Shown here in pieces: positions 23,062 through 33,650 of a DNA stretch of 64,000 nucleotides. Under the pieces are notes generated by a model that was given only the letters and a program-made list of their open reading frames with translations, was not told the DNA's origin and ran no database searches. Numbering within the stretch: position 1 is the first letter of the stretch; each line of letters starts with the position of its first letter. This DNA comes from Triglochin maritima (taxonomy: Eukaryota; Streptophyta; Magnoliopsida; Alismatales; Juncaginaceae): positions 26,062,501 to 26,126,500 of the forward strand of contig OY821786.1 of NCBI GenBank assembly GCA_963682175.1. Reading direction: 5' to 3'. The position numbers and the translations under genes were made by a program.

Positions 23062-26000
23062 TGTAACGCCCCCGATCTCGCGGGTACGCACACTGGGAAA
23101 GGAACACTAGTGTCGCGATCAGAGACCTCCGCGACGACCGAAGGAGTTACAAAAGACAGACCAAGAACGACTCGATAAAACGAAACAGACATACATGGAT
23201 AGACGATAAGGGTATAAAACTGAACCAAATGATTATCCATGTATACATAAATGATCCAATTACAATACATCGAGTTTCAAAGGAGATACTATGACATAAG
23301 CGGAAGCAAAAGATAACTGAAGAATATGGTCGACGCGTCCCTCGTGTACAGAATCTTCGGAACTCGTCTAGTCTGCCCTGTGGAACCTAAGTACCTGCAA
23401 GCACCGCATTTAACAATGCGTGAGTTTTCAATTAAGAAAACCCAGTATGCCTCAGCCAAGGTTCAGAAATGCGGGATGCGGATGCGATGCGGCGAGGCAC
23501 CGCATCCGACATATGCGGTATGCAGATGCGATGCGGGTGCATATGCGGTTTGCGATTTAATAATTAAATAATATAATATAGATATATTAATTATAAACTA
23601 TATACATGTAACTAAAAATTTAGGTAAATTTTTGAATAATTTCTAAGATAAACAAGTTAATATTAAACAAAAAAGATAAAAAACTCAAAAAATAACAAAA
23701 AATAACAACAAAAAAAACAAAAAAGTGGGTGTTCTGAAATGCGGCCGCATCTATCCGCATATGCGGCCGCATCTACCCGCATATGCGGGTCAAGATGCGG
23801 GCCGCATCTGGAGGGCCGCATCGGGGAGATGCGATGCGCATCTCCCCCGCATCGTGGCCGCATCCGCATATGCGACCGCATCTGACCGCATTTCAGAACA
23901 GAGGCCTCAGCCGAACAATAATAAAATAGCATGAATGCAAATATGGCAAGCTTCAGAAACATAGCAGAACAGAAAGCATCAAATGCAACAGAAGGCTACG
24001 ACTACACAAGCCGTGCCGGTCGGGCGCACCCGAATCGTTCCTCCATAGGAACCAGAACACCAGCCTAGCTGGTCAAAGGCGGTCACTCGTCAGTGACCCA
24101 CCGCTCGGCACAAAGCGGTGCGCCGGATAAGCGTCCCAATCCACGGAAATAAACCTACATGGTGTCATCGCGAACTTGGGAACACCTACCCTGAGACAGA
24201 ATGGCAGCGCGCATGCCCAGGACTTATCTTAGGTCTGGCCCTCACATAGGGGTCTTAATCGAGTGGCCTCTGAAGCTAGAGGACCCACCCGTGGCCCGTC
24301 GGCCCAGAAAACAGAACGTGCCCAGAATTACTCCATTAGATTAGATGCAATGTAATTACTCAAGTGTCTAAGGTCCAGTGCAACTAAAATATCCAGAATG
24401 AGTTTAATGGAGGGTATACAATATCTCCCTCAACTCTAAGCCAAAACAGAATTTAATTATAGCCAAACCACACGAAATTTAAACAATTATCATCATGGAT
24501 GCTTCCTAAATCCAACCAGCACCAAAAGCAGAAAATAAAAGCACATGATACGCAGCCCAATAGGAAAAATCACATAATTTAGCCACTAAGAATAATGCAT
24601 GGAATAGGAAACACCTATGAGCTAGTAATTCAAGATGCAATTGAAGAAACCGGAAACAAAAGTTGGCGCATGTGCATTTCATACGATAGGTAATATCCAG
24701 CCAAGAACCTTCCAATTTTCTGCTACCTAATGATCACATTTTCTTACCAGAAATTAAATAGGAATGAATCCTCTAATTAGTAACTAAATATCCAGTAAAT
24801 TCACAACCTATATCAGCAGCAAATCCTAAGTTAACTTGATTAACTACCACCACAAATCCGGTTAAATGAATCCATAGAATTTCTTTGTACAATCCAGCCA
24901 CCATGATAATGTGTCAATTAGCCATGCATGAAATAGGAAACTAAACTACGATAACTGCCATCTTGCTACTATTACACGCCAACTTATTATCACAAGGATT
25001 AGGAAACAAACATGCATCTGCAGCTACCTATTGAGCACTACTATAGCAACAATTCGGATCCTAGAAGATTCCTAATTCTAGCAACTACATGGTGTAGAAT
25101 ATATACGGTGTCTGATCAGCAACTAATTAGAAATAGAACATGTAGTCCAGAAACTAAGTGATGCATGAAATATGTGACATCCAACAGCAACACATCGGGA
25201 AACAATCATAAAATCCAGGAACTAGATGATGTGTGATTATGCAAAATCTTAGAAGCAAACCGGGTCATGAAACTTTCCTATTTCCAGCAACCTAATGATG
25301 CATGACCTGTGGCATCTAATATCGAACCAATTAGGACTTAAATCATGTAACGAGCAAATAAGGATATGCAAATATGCAATAACATAACAAAAACTAATCT
25401 TGAAGATCATGTAAATCCCGTAGCTAAATACACTCACAGATGTAGTATCATAGCAACAACTAAACATGAAAATTAATGCACGAAATTAATTATCTAAAAT
25501 ATACTCAACATAAGGTATCTAAACAACAAAGTGATCCAGAGAATAATAACGAAATCATCAACGGGTCGCATCTACAACTTACAAGCAGCCAGAAATCCAG
25601 TAACTACTAAGTTGCAACACACAACACCAAGGAAAAGTCATACATGCTATGCATCTGACCTGCTCCCCCACGACCCAGTAACAACCTCCCTGGTTTCCCC
25701 TCCTCAAACAACCCAGAAAATGTGTTCTTAAAGTCATGATGATGAGGAGGACGTCTGAGCCAACCACAACAATCCAGGGCTCACGCAATACCAACCCGTC
25801 CAGGCTGAGAATGCGACCTGCATGTGTGCCCTAGATACTTGACCGAACACCCCCCTTGGTGCTGGGTGAAACTCCATCCGACACCCCCACATATTATCCT
25901 ACACTAATGGCTAGAGACATACCTGAAAAAGGAAGATGCTGAGCTACACCGGATGCACCAAGATTTCCCCTTAGCCGCACGCAAGAAGCACCTCCGGATC

Positions 26001-26526
26001 TCTTCTTCCAAGCTGCTGGATCCCCAAGGGAATTTCGGTGGCTGAGGGTGGAGAAAAAGGTCTAGTGGAAGTCGGCTGGGAGGTGGGCTTATAAAGGTGC
26101 AAGATGAGAAGAGCAACTAGCAAAAAGGCAAGAGATAATTTTGCTTTGATGGCCAATCAGCACTTTCCTTTAGGCAACCAATTTAGATATTTTGCAAACC
26201 TCAAGAGAATTGCTCTTGCTGATGTGGCATCCACGTCACCCAGCCTTCACACCTCAGCCCTAAAAGCCTACTCAAAGCACAAGCCAAACCGCACACATGA
26301 ATTCCACTCGATCGGCCCGGCTAAGTCAATCGATTGGAAAACTGCCTGACGGTCGAACCCGTCCACGAGTCGCATTGACTCGCCCAAAAAGGAAACTTTT
26401 CCCCGAAAGGAAGCTTTTCCAAAACAAAGCATAAAATCACACAACTAACATCATTCATCAAGAAAACACAAACTCGGGCGTAAGGATGGATAAGACTTAA
26501 TAAGGTACCAGAGAGCGGGTCTTACA
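23062..26526 (-). mobile_element. Tekay/Del-like chromovirus solo LTR, target duplication GGAAG
   Basis: The sequence runs from TGTAACGCCCC to GGGTCTTACA, the reverse complement of the LTR at 42801-46137. GGAAG occurs at 23057-23061 and again at 26527-26531, and no internal region is present, so it is a solo LTR. It is 3,465 bases long, of which about 455 are due to a small DNA transposon with its target duplication. Short open frames inside it are not conserved in the other copy. Confidence 0.92.
23458..23903. mobile_element. Small hAT-like non-autonomous transposon with GC-rich arms
   Basis: The insertion is flanked by the 9-bp repeat GCCTCAGCC (23449-23457 and 23904-23912). The equivalent place in the other chromovirus LTR (about 45740-45765) has one diverged copy of the site and no insertion. 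The ends form imperfect inverted repeats containing GTTCAGAAATGCGG and, inverted, GTTCTGAAATGCGG. The arms contain many ATGCGG/CCGCAT units; the centre is very AT-rich. Dense subterminal hexamers and an 8-9 bp duplication fit the hAT superfamily (8 bp) or Mutator-like elements (9 bp). There is no transposase gene. Confidence 0.75.
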
Positions 26527-27565
26527 GGAAGTGTCTAAATGTTGTGGCAAAACCTATCAATCTATTCACCAACTTAGTTGATTAACGTTTACATATGCAA
26601 GATGTTTATTTCAGAACCTAAACAAGCATGAGAGGTGTCTAATAATTTTGGCAAAACTCATCAAGTTATAAATTCTATCCTAAACAAGCAAGCATACATA
26701 CATGTTTTATCAACACATTGGAAATAACGCATTCAATCCATTCTCATTTGCATGTATGTACATCTACTCCACCCCCCAAAGGGGATGGAACTACTCACTA
26801 AACATTACACTAATTATTAAACTAAACAAAGAAAGCATATTAACTAAGCTAATAAAACTAATGAAATGAGATTAAGCAAAGCAAAACAAGAAACATAAAA
26901 CAAACAACATAATAAAGAAAACTTGTATTAAAATGACTCACATTAAAAGTAGCATCCTCCTACTTTAGTGTTGTGCTTCAAGGCCTCACTTCTAGTAGGA
27001 AGAATAGGCACTTAAAATATGGAGTGATTACAATAGAAGGTGAAGAGTTCTATTTATAGCCAAAGAAAAAGCCACTCCGGGACAATCCCCCGATGTGGGA
27101 CTAAACCAATACCAAAAATGGACTAAATATACACTAATACGTAACCCAGACAAATCTTAGCGGATTTGGGCCAAAAGTGACCGCCAATTAGCGGTCTAAA
27201 AAGTCCGGATCCATCTGGAATTTGTGTTGGGCTTTGCTTAGTATATTTGGTGGTCTTAGATGCATCTACTTTGTTTGTTGGAGCTCCGACCCGAATCGAA
27301 TTGGTAAAATACTCCCCATGATGGTGTGGAGTATTCTGTTTTGCTGTTAGGTCCTTCTGTCTTGCAATCAGGTCCTTCTTCCTTGCATCATGGTCCCTAG
27401 ATCTCACAATTCAATCCTTTTTCCCAGCTTTTGGGTCCTTTTATGCTTCATCTCTTCAAACCTATTTATTCCTGAAAACTAAACATAAAACTCGTGACAT
27501 AGCATTGTTTAGGTGAAAGATAATGGATATAAGATACAAATATAAGCATGAAATGATGTCAATCA

Positions 27566-29141
27566 AATACCCCCACACCTAACTTTTGCTAGTCCCGAGC
27601 AAAACAAAGAAAGAGAAAAGCATACGAAAAACAAGAAATCCTAACTCACTTTCATAGGAATCACGGTTGCACTTAGCACGTGCAACAAGCCGTTAAACCT
27701 CCTTGTCGCCAAGGAGGAGGAGTGCTGTCTCCTGAGGGTTTTCAGCGGATACACCCACAAAATCCGAACAAGATGCATTAATCATTCTAGCTACATGACT
27801 CGTTGGACTTATTTTGTCGATCATGGGACGCGGTAATACTACGGGTCGACTCTATATATGTAATCGGTCCACACACCTAGCCTAATGAGTTATTCGTGAA
27901 AGTTAGTCAAGGACTTAAGTGAATGACATGGGTAACCTTAACTTCTGAATGTGATACAATGTGTAAAGTCCATTTTGTTTCTTATTTGACTCTTTTTTTT
28001 CTTTTTTTTTCTTTTTTTTTCTTTTTCTTTGGAGCATTTTATTGGTTGGTGTTTGATTCTCCCAGGGTCAGGTTTCGTGCATCATTGCCTATGAGGACTT
28101 ACACTATCACGTACACCTTCCCCCAAATCTCCACATAGGGCGATCCCTACCACCCGTGTAACGGGAGTTCGGTCGGTGCATCCCAAGTCAGATGACTCGA
28201 AATTACCAGGCACAAAGTCCCCTCAGACCTACTTTCCCGAGTGATAGGAGCCGTGCGAGATGAGAGAACACCACTTATTTCTTTATCTACATGGCAACCA
28301 AAACCCTTACACTTAAGTTTCACAAAAAGTGATTATGGGCCCTTGACTACGACATACTTTCTTATACTAACAGACACGAATTATTTGACTCACTAGGTTC
28401 AGGGTGGACTTCTTTAAATGTTTGAGTGCTGAAACCCTATGATTACACGCCCCCCGAGGGAAAACCGGTGTGCATCCTAACGACTCGATAAGACCTAAAG
28501 CCAGTAAACTAGATATCCTAATGCATCAAGTTCAAGACAATTTTGGGAGCTTTCTTTTTACTTTGCCTCTCAACGGTTTTGCACATGCTAAACACACGCA
28601 AAACCTACAAAAACATTTTCTTTCGCAAACACATGAAGATTTTGAAAGAAATGTGAAAATTTTTAAGCATTAGGCAAGCAAAAGAAGACAAGGCACCCAA
28701 GGATCATGGCAAGCAGATATATCAATGTAAAATGCAACACACTAGCATGACCCTAACAATACACACAAAAGAAAACAAAAATCAAAGGAAAAGACTCGAC
28801 TATGTACACACGTAAAACACCCCCTACACCTACTTCATGCATTGTCCTCAATGAATGTGAACAAGATACTACATGGATATATGCATGAAAAAGGAAAGAT
28901 CTCACCAACATGAAGTACAAAGGGACGTTCAGGGTCATGTTGATGGACACAAACCAATTTCCCTCAAAACCTGTGAGAAGCTGAAGAAGGGAGATAAATA
29001 CGTGACGAAATTGGGCCCAAGTACACAAGGGTTGGGGCCCACAACAATCGATGCTCACTGAAGGAGTCTTTTATTACTCTTTTTTTTTTTGATTTTTTAC
29101 ATGATATGTACAGCAACGACGATATTCTCATAATCATTTGG
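27566..29141 (-). mobile_element. 3' non-coding region of minus-strand Athila-like element
   Basis: It begins with the reversed polypurine tract (aatacccccacacct, 27566-27580) and matches the 3' regions of the other Athila copies. A run of T-rich pyrimidines at about 27990-28033 is purine-rich on the element's sense strand. No coding sequence is seen. Confidence 0.85.
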
Positions 29142-29735
29142 TCAAGGAACATCAAATGAGAACATCAAGTCATGAGGACCAGAGACTTGCCGAGATGGGC
29201 AAACATCACTGGTACTCTGAGGTGTCATGAGGGGTGAAAGGTTAAAGTTGAAAGGCTCGAAACCCTCATGATATTGGTTGGGTGTGGGCAACAAAGAATG
29301 AAGTTGTGTTGCCTCACTAGGGTTTAATTGCTCATCGAAGAAAACCCTCCAACCAATAGGCTGGTGCATCGGAATGAGTTCCTCAGGCTCATTCGATGGA
29401 TGCAGCAGACTTACATCACTAAGAATGGGGCTTCTCCCCAAGTTATCCAACAAGGACCTCCCACCATCATTTAGATCATCAAGCATAAGCTCGGTCATAG
29501 GTTGGTCCTTGTTGGAGTCAATATGAAGCTCAAATTGCTCAATGGCCATGGGACATGAGGTAGAGACACCTTCTGGTATAGGCATATGATGAGGTGTCTC
29601 ACTCTCACTAGTACTCTCAACTGAATCATGCAACGAACACTCCCTTTGGACATTTATGTTCGAGGCCAGCTCACTCTGTTGCACTGCGAAGACAGGCAAT
29701 GAATTTTCGCTGGGACCACAAACATTCTCAACGGG
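29142..29735 (-). pseudogene. C-terminal domain of Athila-like gag-protease polyprotein
   Basis: These about 185 codons follow the protease in the same reading frame, separated from it by a single TAA. They match the C-terminal half of the 490-residue protein at 37893-39365: SCPMAIEQFELHID against FCPVALEPHDLHFD, a shared KDxP-E segment, HQPIGWRV against HQPVGWRV, and a final LMFSFDV against VMFPFQV. The stop after this domain is shared, and the non-coding 3' region follows. Autonomous Athila elements have reverse transcriptase, RNase H and integrase after the protease; none is present here. The domain's function is unknown. An apparent start at 29699 is a TTG and is probably not used; the region reads best as the end of one longer polyprotein. 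Confidence 0.8.
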
Positions 29736-30782
29736 TTACATTGGGGTTAGTGGTGTTCGTTGATTTTGTGGTGCTTTCTCCAATTGGCGGATGAGATTTA
29801 GATTTAAAGGTTCATCCATGGGTTCCTGTTGCCTACTAGAGTTAAACACATGAAACTCGGCACTCATGTTACCGAATGAGAGCTTCATGAGACCATTTCT
29901 ACAATTAATCAAGGCATTGGAGGTGGCCAGAAATGGTCTACCCAAAATCAAAGGTATTTGAGAGTGGGTGTTCGCAACAGGATTGGTATCGAGGACAACA
30001 AAATCGACTGGAAATATAAAATCTCCAACTTTGATAAGCACGTCCTCAATAATCCCCATGGGAATACGAATGGATCTATCCGCCAATTGGAGGGTGATCT
30101 TAGTTGGTTTCAATTCTCCCAAGTTCAACTGTTGATAAACAAAGAATAGGAGGAGGTTGACCGTTGATCCTAAATCAAGCAACACATTGCTCATTCTAGT
30201 GTCCCCTATCGTACACTGAATAGTAGGACACCCAGGGTCCTTGTATTTTGTGTAGGTGGGATTGGACAAAAGTGAGTTGATATTTGCAGCCAAGAATGCT
30301 TTCTTAGGAACATTGGTCTTCCTCTTGGTTGTGCAGAGATCCTTCAACACTTTGGCATATTGAGGTATTTGTTGGATGACATCCAACAAGGGGATGTTAA
30401 CCTTTACTTGCTTAAACACCTCTAATATCTTGTCCATGTTGTCACTCTGCTTTTTGGTTAACCTACTTGGATAGGGAACTTTTGGCAGGTAGGTTTTCTG
30501 CAGTGCCTGAGAAAGAAGCCTTGGTGTATTACCCTCAGCCTCTTCTTCACCACCATTCCCACTGAGGGGCTGTATAGATGGTAGTTGTTGTGGCAAGGAA
30601 ATGTGATTGTCAACCTGTTTTCCATTCCTTAAGGTCACAATGGAATTGACATGGTGAACAGGTTCCTCCACATGGTTCACTTGCCTCCCCCGAGGTACCA
30701 CATTCTCATTTTTCATGTGTTGTTGTTGGTACATTCGGGGGTTAGCCTCAGGCTGGCTAGGAAAAGACTCTCTCTCTTTCAT
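29736..30782 (-). CDS. Athila-like gag C-terminus and aspartic protease
   Basis: An open frame of 348 codons. Residues 1-90 are a proline- and glutamine-rich linker with NSIVTLRNGKQVDN, typical of Athila-type gag-protease junctions. Residues about 100-180 contain the conserved PYPSRLTKK and YAKVLKDLCT segments. The retropepsin domain follows: the active-site region reads LLDLGSTVNLL, in which DLG replaces the DS/TG of most retropepsins, as is usual in Athila. The flap-side segment is LQLADRSIRIPMGIIEDVL, and the second conserved block is PLILGRPFLATSNALI. Such proteases cut the polyprotein within the virus-like particle. The frame is open at the gag side only to 30782; a frameshift separates it from the gag segment above. 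The displayed start is internal to the original gene. Lineage assignment is firm; activity is uncertain. Confidence 0.85.
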   Translation of the reverse strand: MKERESFPSQPEANPRMYQQQHMKNENVVPRGRQVNHVEEPVHHVNSIVTLRNGKQVDNHISLPQQLPSIQPLSGNGGEEEAEGNTPRLLSQALQKTYLPKVPYPSRLTKKQSDNMDKILEVFKQVKVNIPLLDVIQQIPQYAKVLKDLCTTKRKTNVPKKAFLAANINSLLSNPTYTKYKDPGCPTIQCTIGDTRMSNVLLDLGSTVNLLLFFVYQQLNLGELKPTKITLQLADRSIRIPMGIIEDVLIKVGDFIFPVDFVVLDTNPVANTHSQIPLILGRPFLATSNALINCRNGLMKLSFGNMSAEFHVFNSSRQQEPMDEPLNLNLIRQLEKAPQNQRTPLTPM

Positions 30783-30840
30783 GTACAGACTGAGCCAATT
30801 GGCCCATCTGAAGCTCTAGAGATTTGATGGTCTGCTGATT

Positions 30841-31208
30841 TTAAGTGAGAACTTGACTCGTGGTTGACATAAAAATTTTCATTGAGTTTTCAAGTCCACG
30901 AGTCAAGGTCTGAAGCGAATTGAATCGGGTTTCCATATTATTGGAATTTGGGAACTCCGATTGATTGGTGGTTTGTGCTTGGGGTGGCTGATAGGATTGT
31001 GCATGCATGGGAGGTTGGTGTGATTGGTAATGTGGTCTAGAGGAGTTGGAAGGACCACCCGGGGCATTAGTTTGGTTCCATGAAAAATTGGGGTGGTTCC
31101 TCCATCCAGGATTATAAGATGATGAGTATGGGTCATTCCTGGCTCTATCATAGATGGCGTTGACACGCTCCATCTCAGGAGGAATTGACTCACACTCGCT
31201 TTCTACAT
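30841..31208 (-). pseudogene. Athila-like gag, segment after the zinc knuckle
   Basis: The frame encodes NDPYSSSYNPGWRNHPNFSW, a signature of Athila gag directly after the CCHC zinc knuckle, then a Q/P-rich part and a helical segment. The same signature occurs at 63219-63278 (NDPYSSSYNPGWRNDPNFSW). A TAA closes the frame at 30841, and the next part of the gene is in another frame. The upstream part (capsid and most of the knuckle) is missing because a SIRE LTR begins at 31209. Gag is the particle-forming protein; this copy is broken. Confidence 0.85.
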
Positions 31209-32662
31209 TGTAGGATCGTGTGGGTTATGGGTCCACTAATCACTTTTAATCTAATCACCAACTTGTTTAAGCAATCAAGATGCACAGCGGAATTTTAAAC
31301 AAACAAGCAAGTAAAGGAAAATAATGCAAACCACAAGAAGTCGGGGGATTTTTATAGAGGTTCGGCACCCCACCCGGGTCCTAGTCCTCTCTTGCAAGCT
31401 CCGCTCGGATCACCGAGCTCCGCCTACGACTTCACTATCCGCTCCCCGTTCCGGGCCGGGAGACAACGCCTTACAACCGTCAAACTCGCGAACAACCCTC
31501 GCCGAGCTTGGAATCTTCCTCTCACAATCCGAGAGGGACACTTCGGGCTTTCACCGAAGTCCTTGCTTCTTGAACAAAGGTTGAGTGGAACAACACTCTC
31601 TAAATTTGAGCACACTTGAGTAGGATTAAGGAATTGATCACTAAAGTGTGGAAATTGAGGTTTGGAGTGTTTGCGATTCTCTCTAAAGTTTGGGACAAGT
31701 TTGTAGTGGGAGAGTTGTGTTAAAATGTGTTTTACAACTCTATTTATAAGCATTAGAGAGAATAGATCCGTTGGGACAAGATTTGATTGGATTTTGTGCA
31801 AAGCACACAAAGCAGAAAATCGGGCTGCAAATCTGTCCAAAAATGGTCGACCGAAAAGTGAAACGGTCGACCGAACGCTTGGGTTCGATAAGGATACGGT
31901 CGACCGAAATATGAATAGGTCGACTGAACACTTAAGTCTATTAAGAAAACGGTCGACCAAACAGGGTTACCGGTCGACCGAATAAGCGTTTCGGTAGAGG
32001 GAAAATTGGATCGGTCGAACGAATTCGTATCGACCGATAGCAGGGAATTCTTGACAAGGTAAAACGGTCGACCGAACTGGGCACATGGTTCGACCGTTTG
32101 GTTAAGTATATGGAGGTGTATATAGTTTTAATACGAATACGACCGTTGGGCATATACGACAAGAATAACGGTCGGAACAGTAAGTTCAAACGGTCGACCG
32201 AAAGATATGGTGCGGTCGACCGAAACTCGACAGGGAAACACAAAATGGATTACTTGATCATCCGGTCGACCGAACGGCATGTTGCGGTCGACCGAATGTG
32301 GGCAGACAGTTAGGGTTCAGGTTTAGTGTTTTCCGATCTAAGTTTGGGTGATCTATTGAAGTCCAAATTGTGTGAAATTTCGTGTGTGACTTCTATAAGG
32401 AACCTAGTGTGTGATTAAGTTGATTTTAGCTCAAGTATGCTCAATTACACTTTGTTCCTAAGACTCAAAAGAAATCAAGATTACATGTCCTCGATATAGC
32501 TTTAATTACATGTCTTGACTTCATTTCCATCTTTCTTGAGTCTTGATCACCTGTAGAGGTTAGCACAATACAATATATATGCAATGCATAGTGTGTGCTA
32601 CTCTAATTAAGATTAGATTGATTAAATCATCAAAACATAAGATTAAGGCCAAAAAGCCAACA
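31209..32662 (-). mobile_element. SIRE-like 3' LTR inserted in Athila gag
   Basis: The LTR runs from TGTAGGATCGTG to AAAAAGCCAACA (1,454 bases). A minus-strand TATAAATAG is at 31740-31748. Upstream of it in the element's sense, at about 31845-32300, lie ten exact GGTCGACC palindromes plus variants. The sequence after 32662 reads ATCTCCCCCGTTTTGATGATGG, the reverse of the purine tract that precedes the 3' LTR in SIRE-type elements. Confidence 0.92.
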
Positions 32663-33294
32663 ATCTCCCCCGTTTTGATGATGGCAACCGATATCTTAAT
32701 ACTTGAAATTTGTGTATGTAAACTATGCATATAAATGCTCCCCCTATAGATGTGCATAGTTTTTGTTCAAATTTTGTGCCAAATTCCCAAATTCCAAGTT
32801 ACCCCCTTAATTATCTCTCCCCCTTTGCCATCCATCAAAAACAACAATTAATTAAGACTTTAAGCATAGAATTTGGATGTCTTGTAATGAAGTTGCTCCC
32901 CCTAAATTTAGCACTTCATTACTCTAATAAAAGATATATCATTTAAGCTCCCCCTATCAATAAGGCTAAATGGAAACAATGAGTATGATTCAAGTTAAGT
33001 TCATTTAAGTTTCAACTTAAGCCTTATTCTAACATCCATTTAAAATTTGACATTTAAAATCAATGGATGTGATATTTGATTTGCAATGAATTAAAGTTAA
33101 TGATTTTCAATGAATTGAACCATATGATATGTCAATTAAGCTTATGAAACTAGATTAGAGCTAATTTAACATGAATTGTATAGATAGAAATTTTATACCA
33201 ATGTTGAATTCGAATTTAGCTCCAATCTCATTTGGTGATGCAACCGGATTTGAATTTGACTCTTGAGCTCACCCGGTCACCACCAATCTCCTCC
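32663..33294 (-). mobile_element. SIRE-like 3' internal region, non-coding
   Basis: This stretch begins with the reversed polypurine tract and is AT-rich with several AAGCTCCCCCTA-type C-rich blocks. It has a near-identical copy at 47385-48028. The pol genes that should lie here are absent and the region runs straight into a gag remnant, so the element is an internal-deletion derivative. Confidence 0.75.
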
Positions 33295-33642
33295 TCAAGC
33301 TCCTACAAGAGTAGATTTAGGTACCCAAACAACTTTGGGTCCTTGAATGTTAGCTTTGGGAACCCAAACCATTTTGGTTTTAGGAGCCCACACACTTGAG
33401 GAACTATGGTTAATGAACATATGCTTTCCATTTAGTGTAGTGTGAGATACATGGTTTTTCAATTTAGAGTTGTATCCTAAACCATGTTTTTGTAAAGATT
33501 GCTTTTGACTACCTAATAACATGTTAAGCATCTTAGTTCCATTGGTGAACTTTTCTAGATCTTTTCTTAATTGCACATTGCGAGCATGAAGATCTAATTG
33601 TTCTCGCATGATATGCTTACTGATGTTAGATGTCATAATCAC
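33295..33642 (-). pseudogene. SIRE-like gag linker remnant
   Basis: An open frame of 115 codons. Residues 10-60 form a charged, probably helical segment (LRKDLEKFTNGTKMLNMLLG) that matches the gag region before the zinc knuckle in SIRE-type elements, where a similar K-E-LEKFTxGxxxLxxLLGxQ pattern is common. HGLGYNSKLKNHVSHTTLNG follows; then two copies of a VWVPK motif. The knuckle itself and all enzymes are missing. The gag opening (TRPPL...YWK) is also missing here, whereas the short element at 5584-5889 keeps it. The displayed Met is therefore internal or coincidental. It is unlikely to work as gag. Confidence 0.6.
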
Positions 33643-33650
33643 ATGTTATT

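Larger units (their letters stand above)
22712..27565 (-). mobile_element. 3' LTR of minus-strand Athila-like element, with nested insertion
   Basis: The LTR begins TGTTGAACG (diverged end) and ends GATGTCAATCA next to a reversed polypurine tract. Without the chromovirus LTR and its duplication it is about 1.38 kb. It carries the single palindrome GACCGCCAATTAGCGGTC at 27179-27196, the snRNA-type element at 27091-27101 and TATAAATAG at 27050-27058, all read on the minus strand. Confidence 0.85.

Noticed and set aside
23663..23962. Overlapping open frames on both strands in the CCGCAT-rich arms
   Set aside because: They come from the repeated hexamers of the small transposon, and the paralogous LTR without the insertion has none.
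31424..31960. Open frame of 178 codons on the minus strand, with repeated SVDRF/RSTVSLFGRPF-like residues
   Set aside because: It lies wholly in a SIRE LTR and its repeats are translations of the GGTCGACC palindromes. The frame is not kept in other LTR copies.
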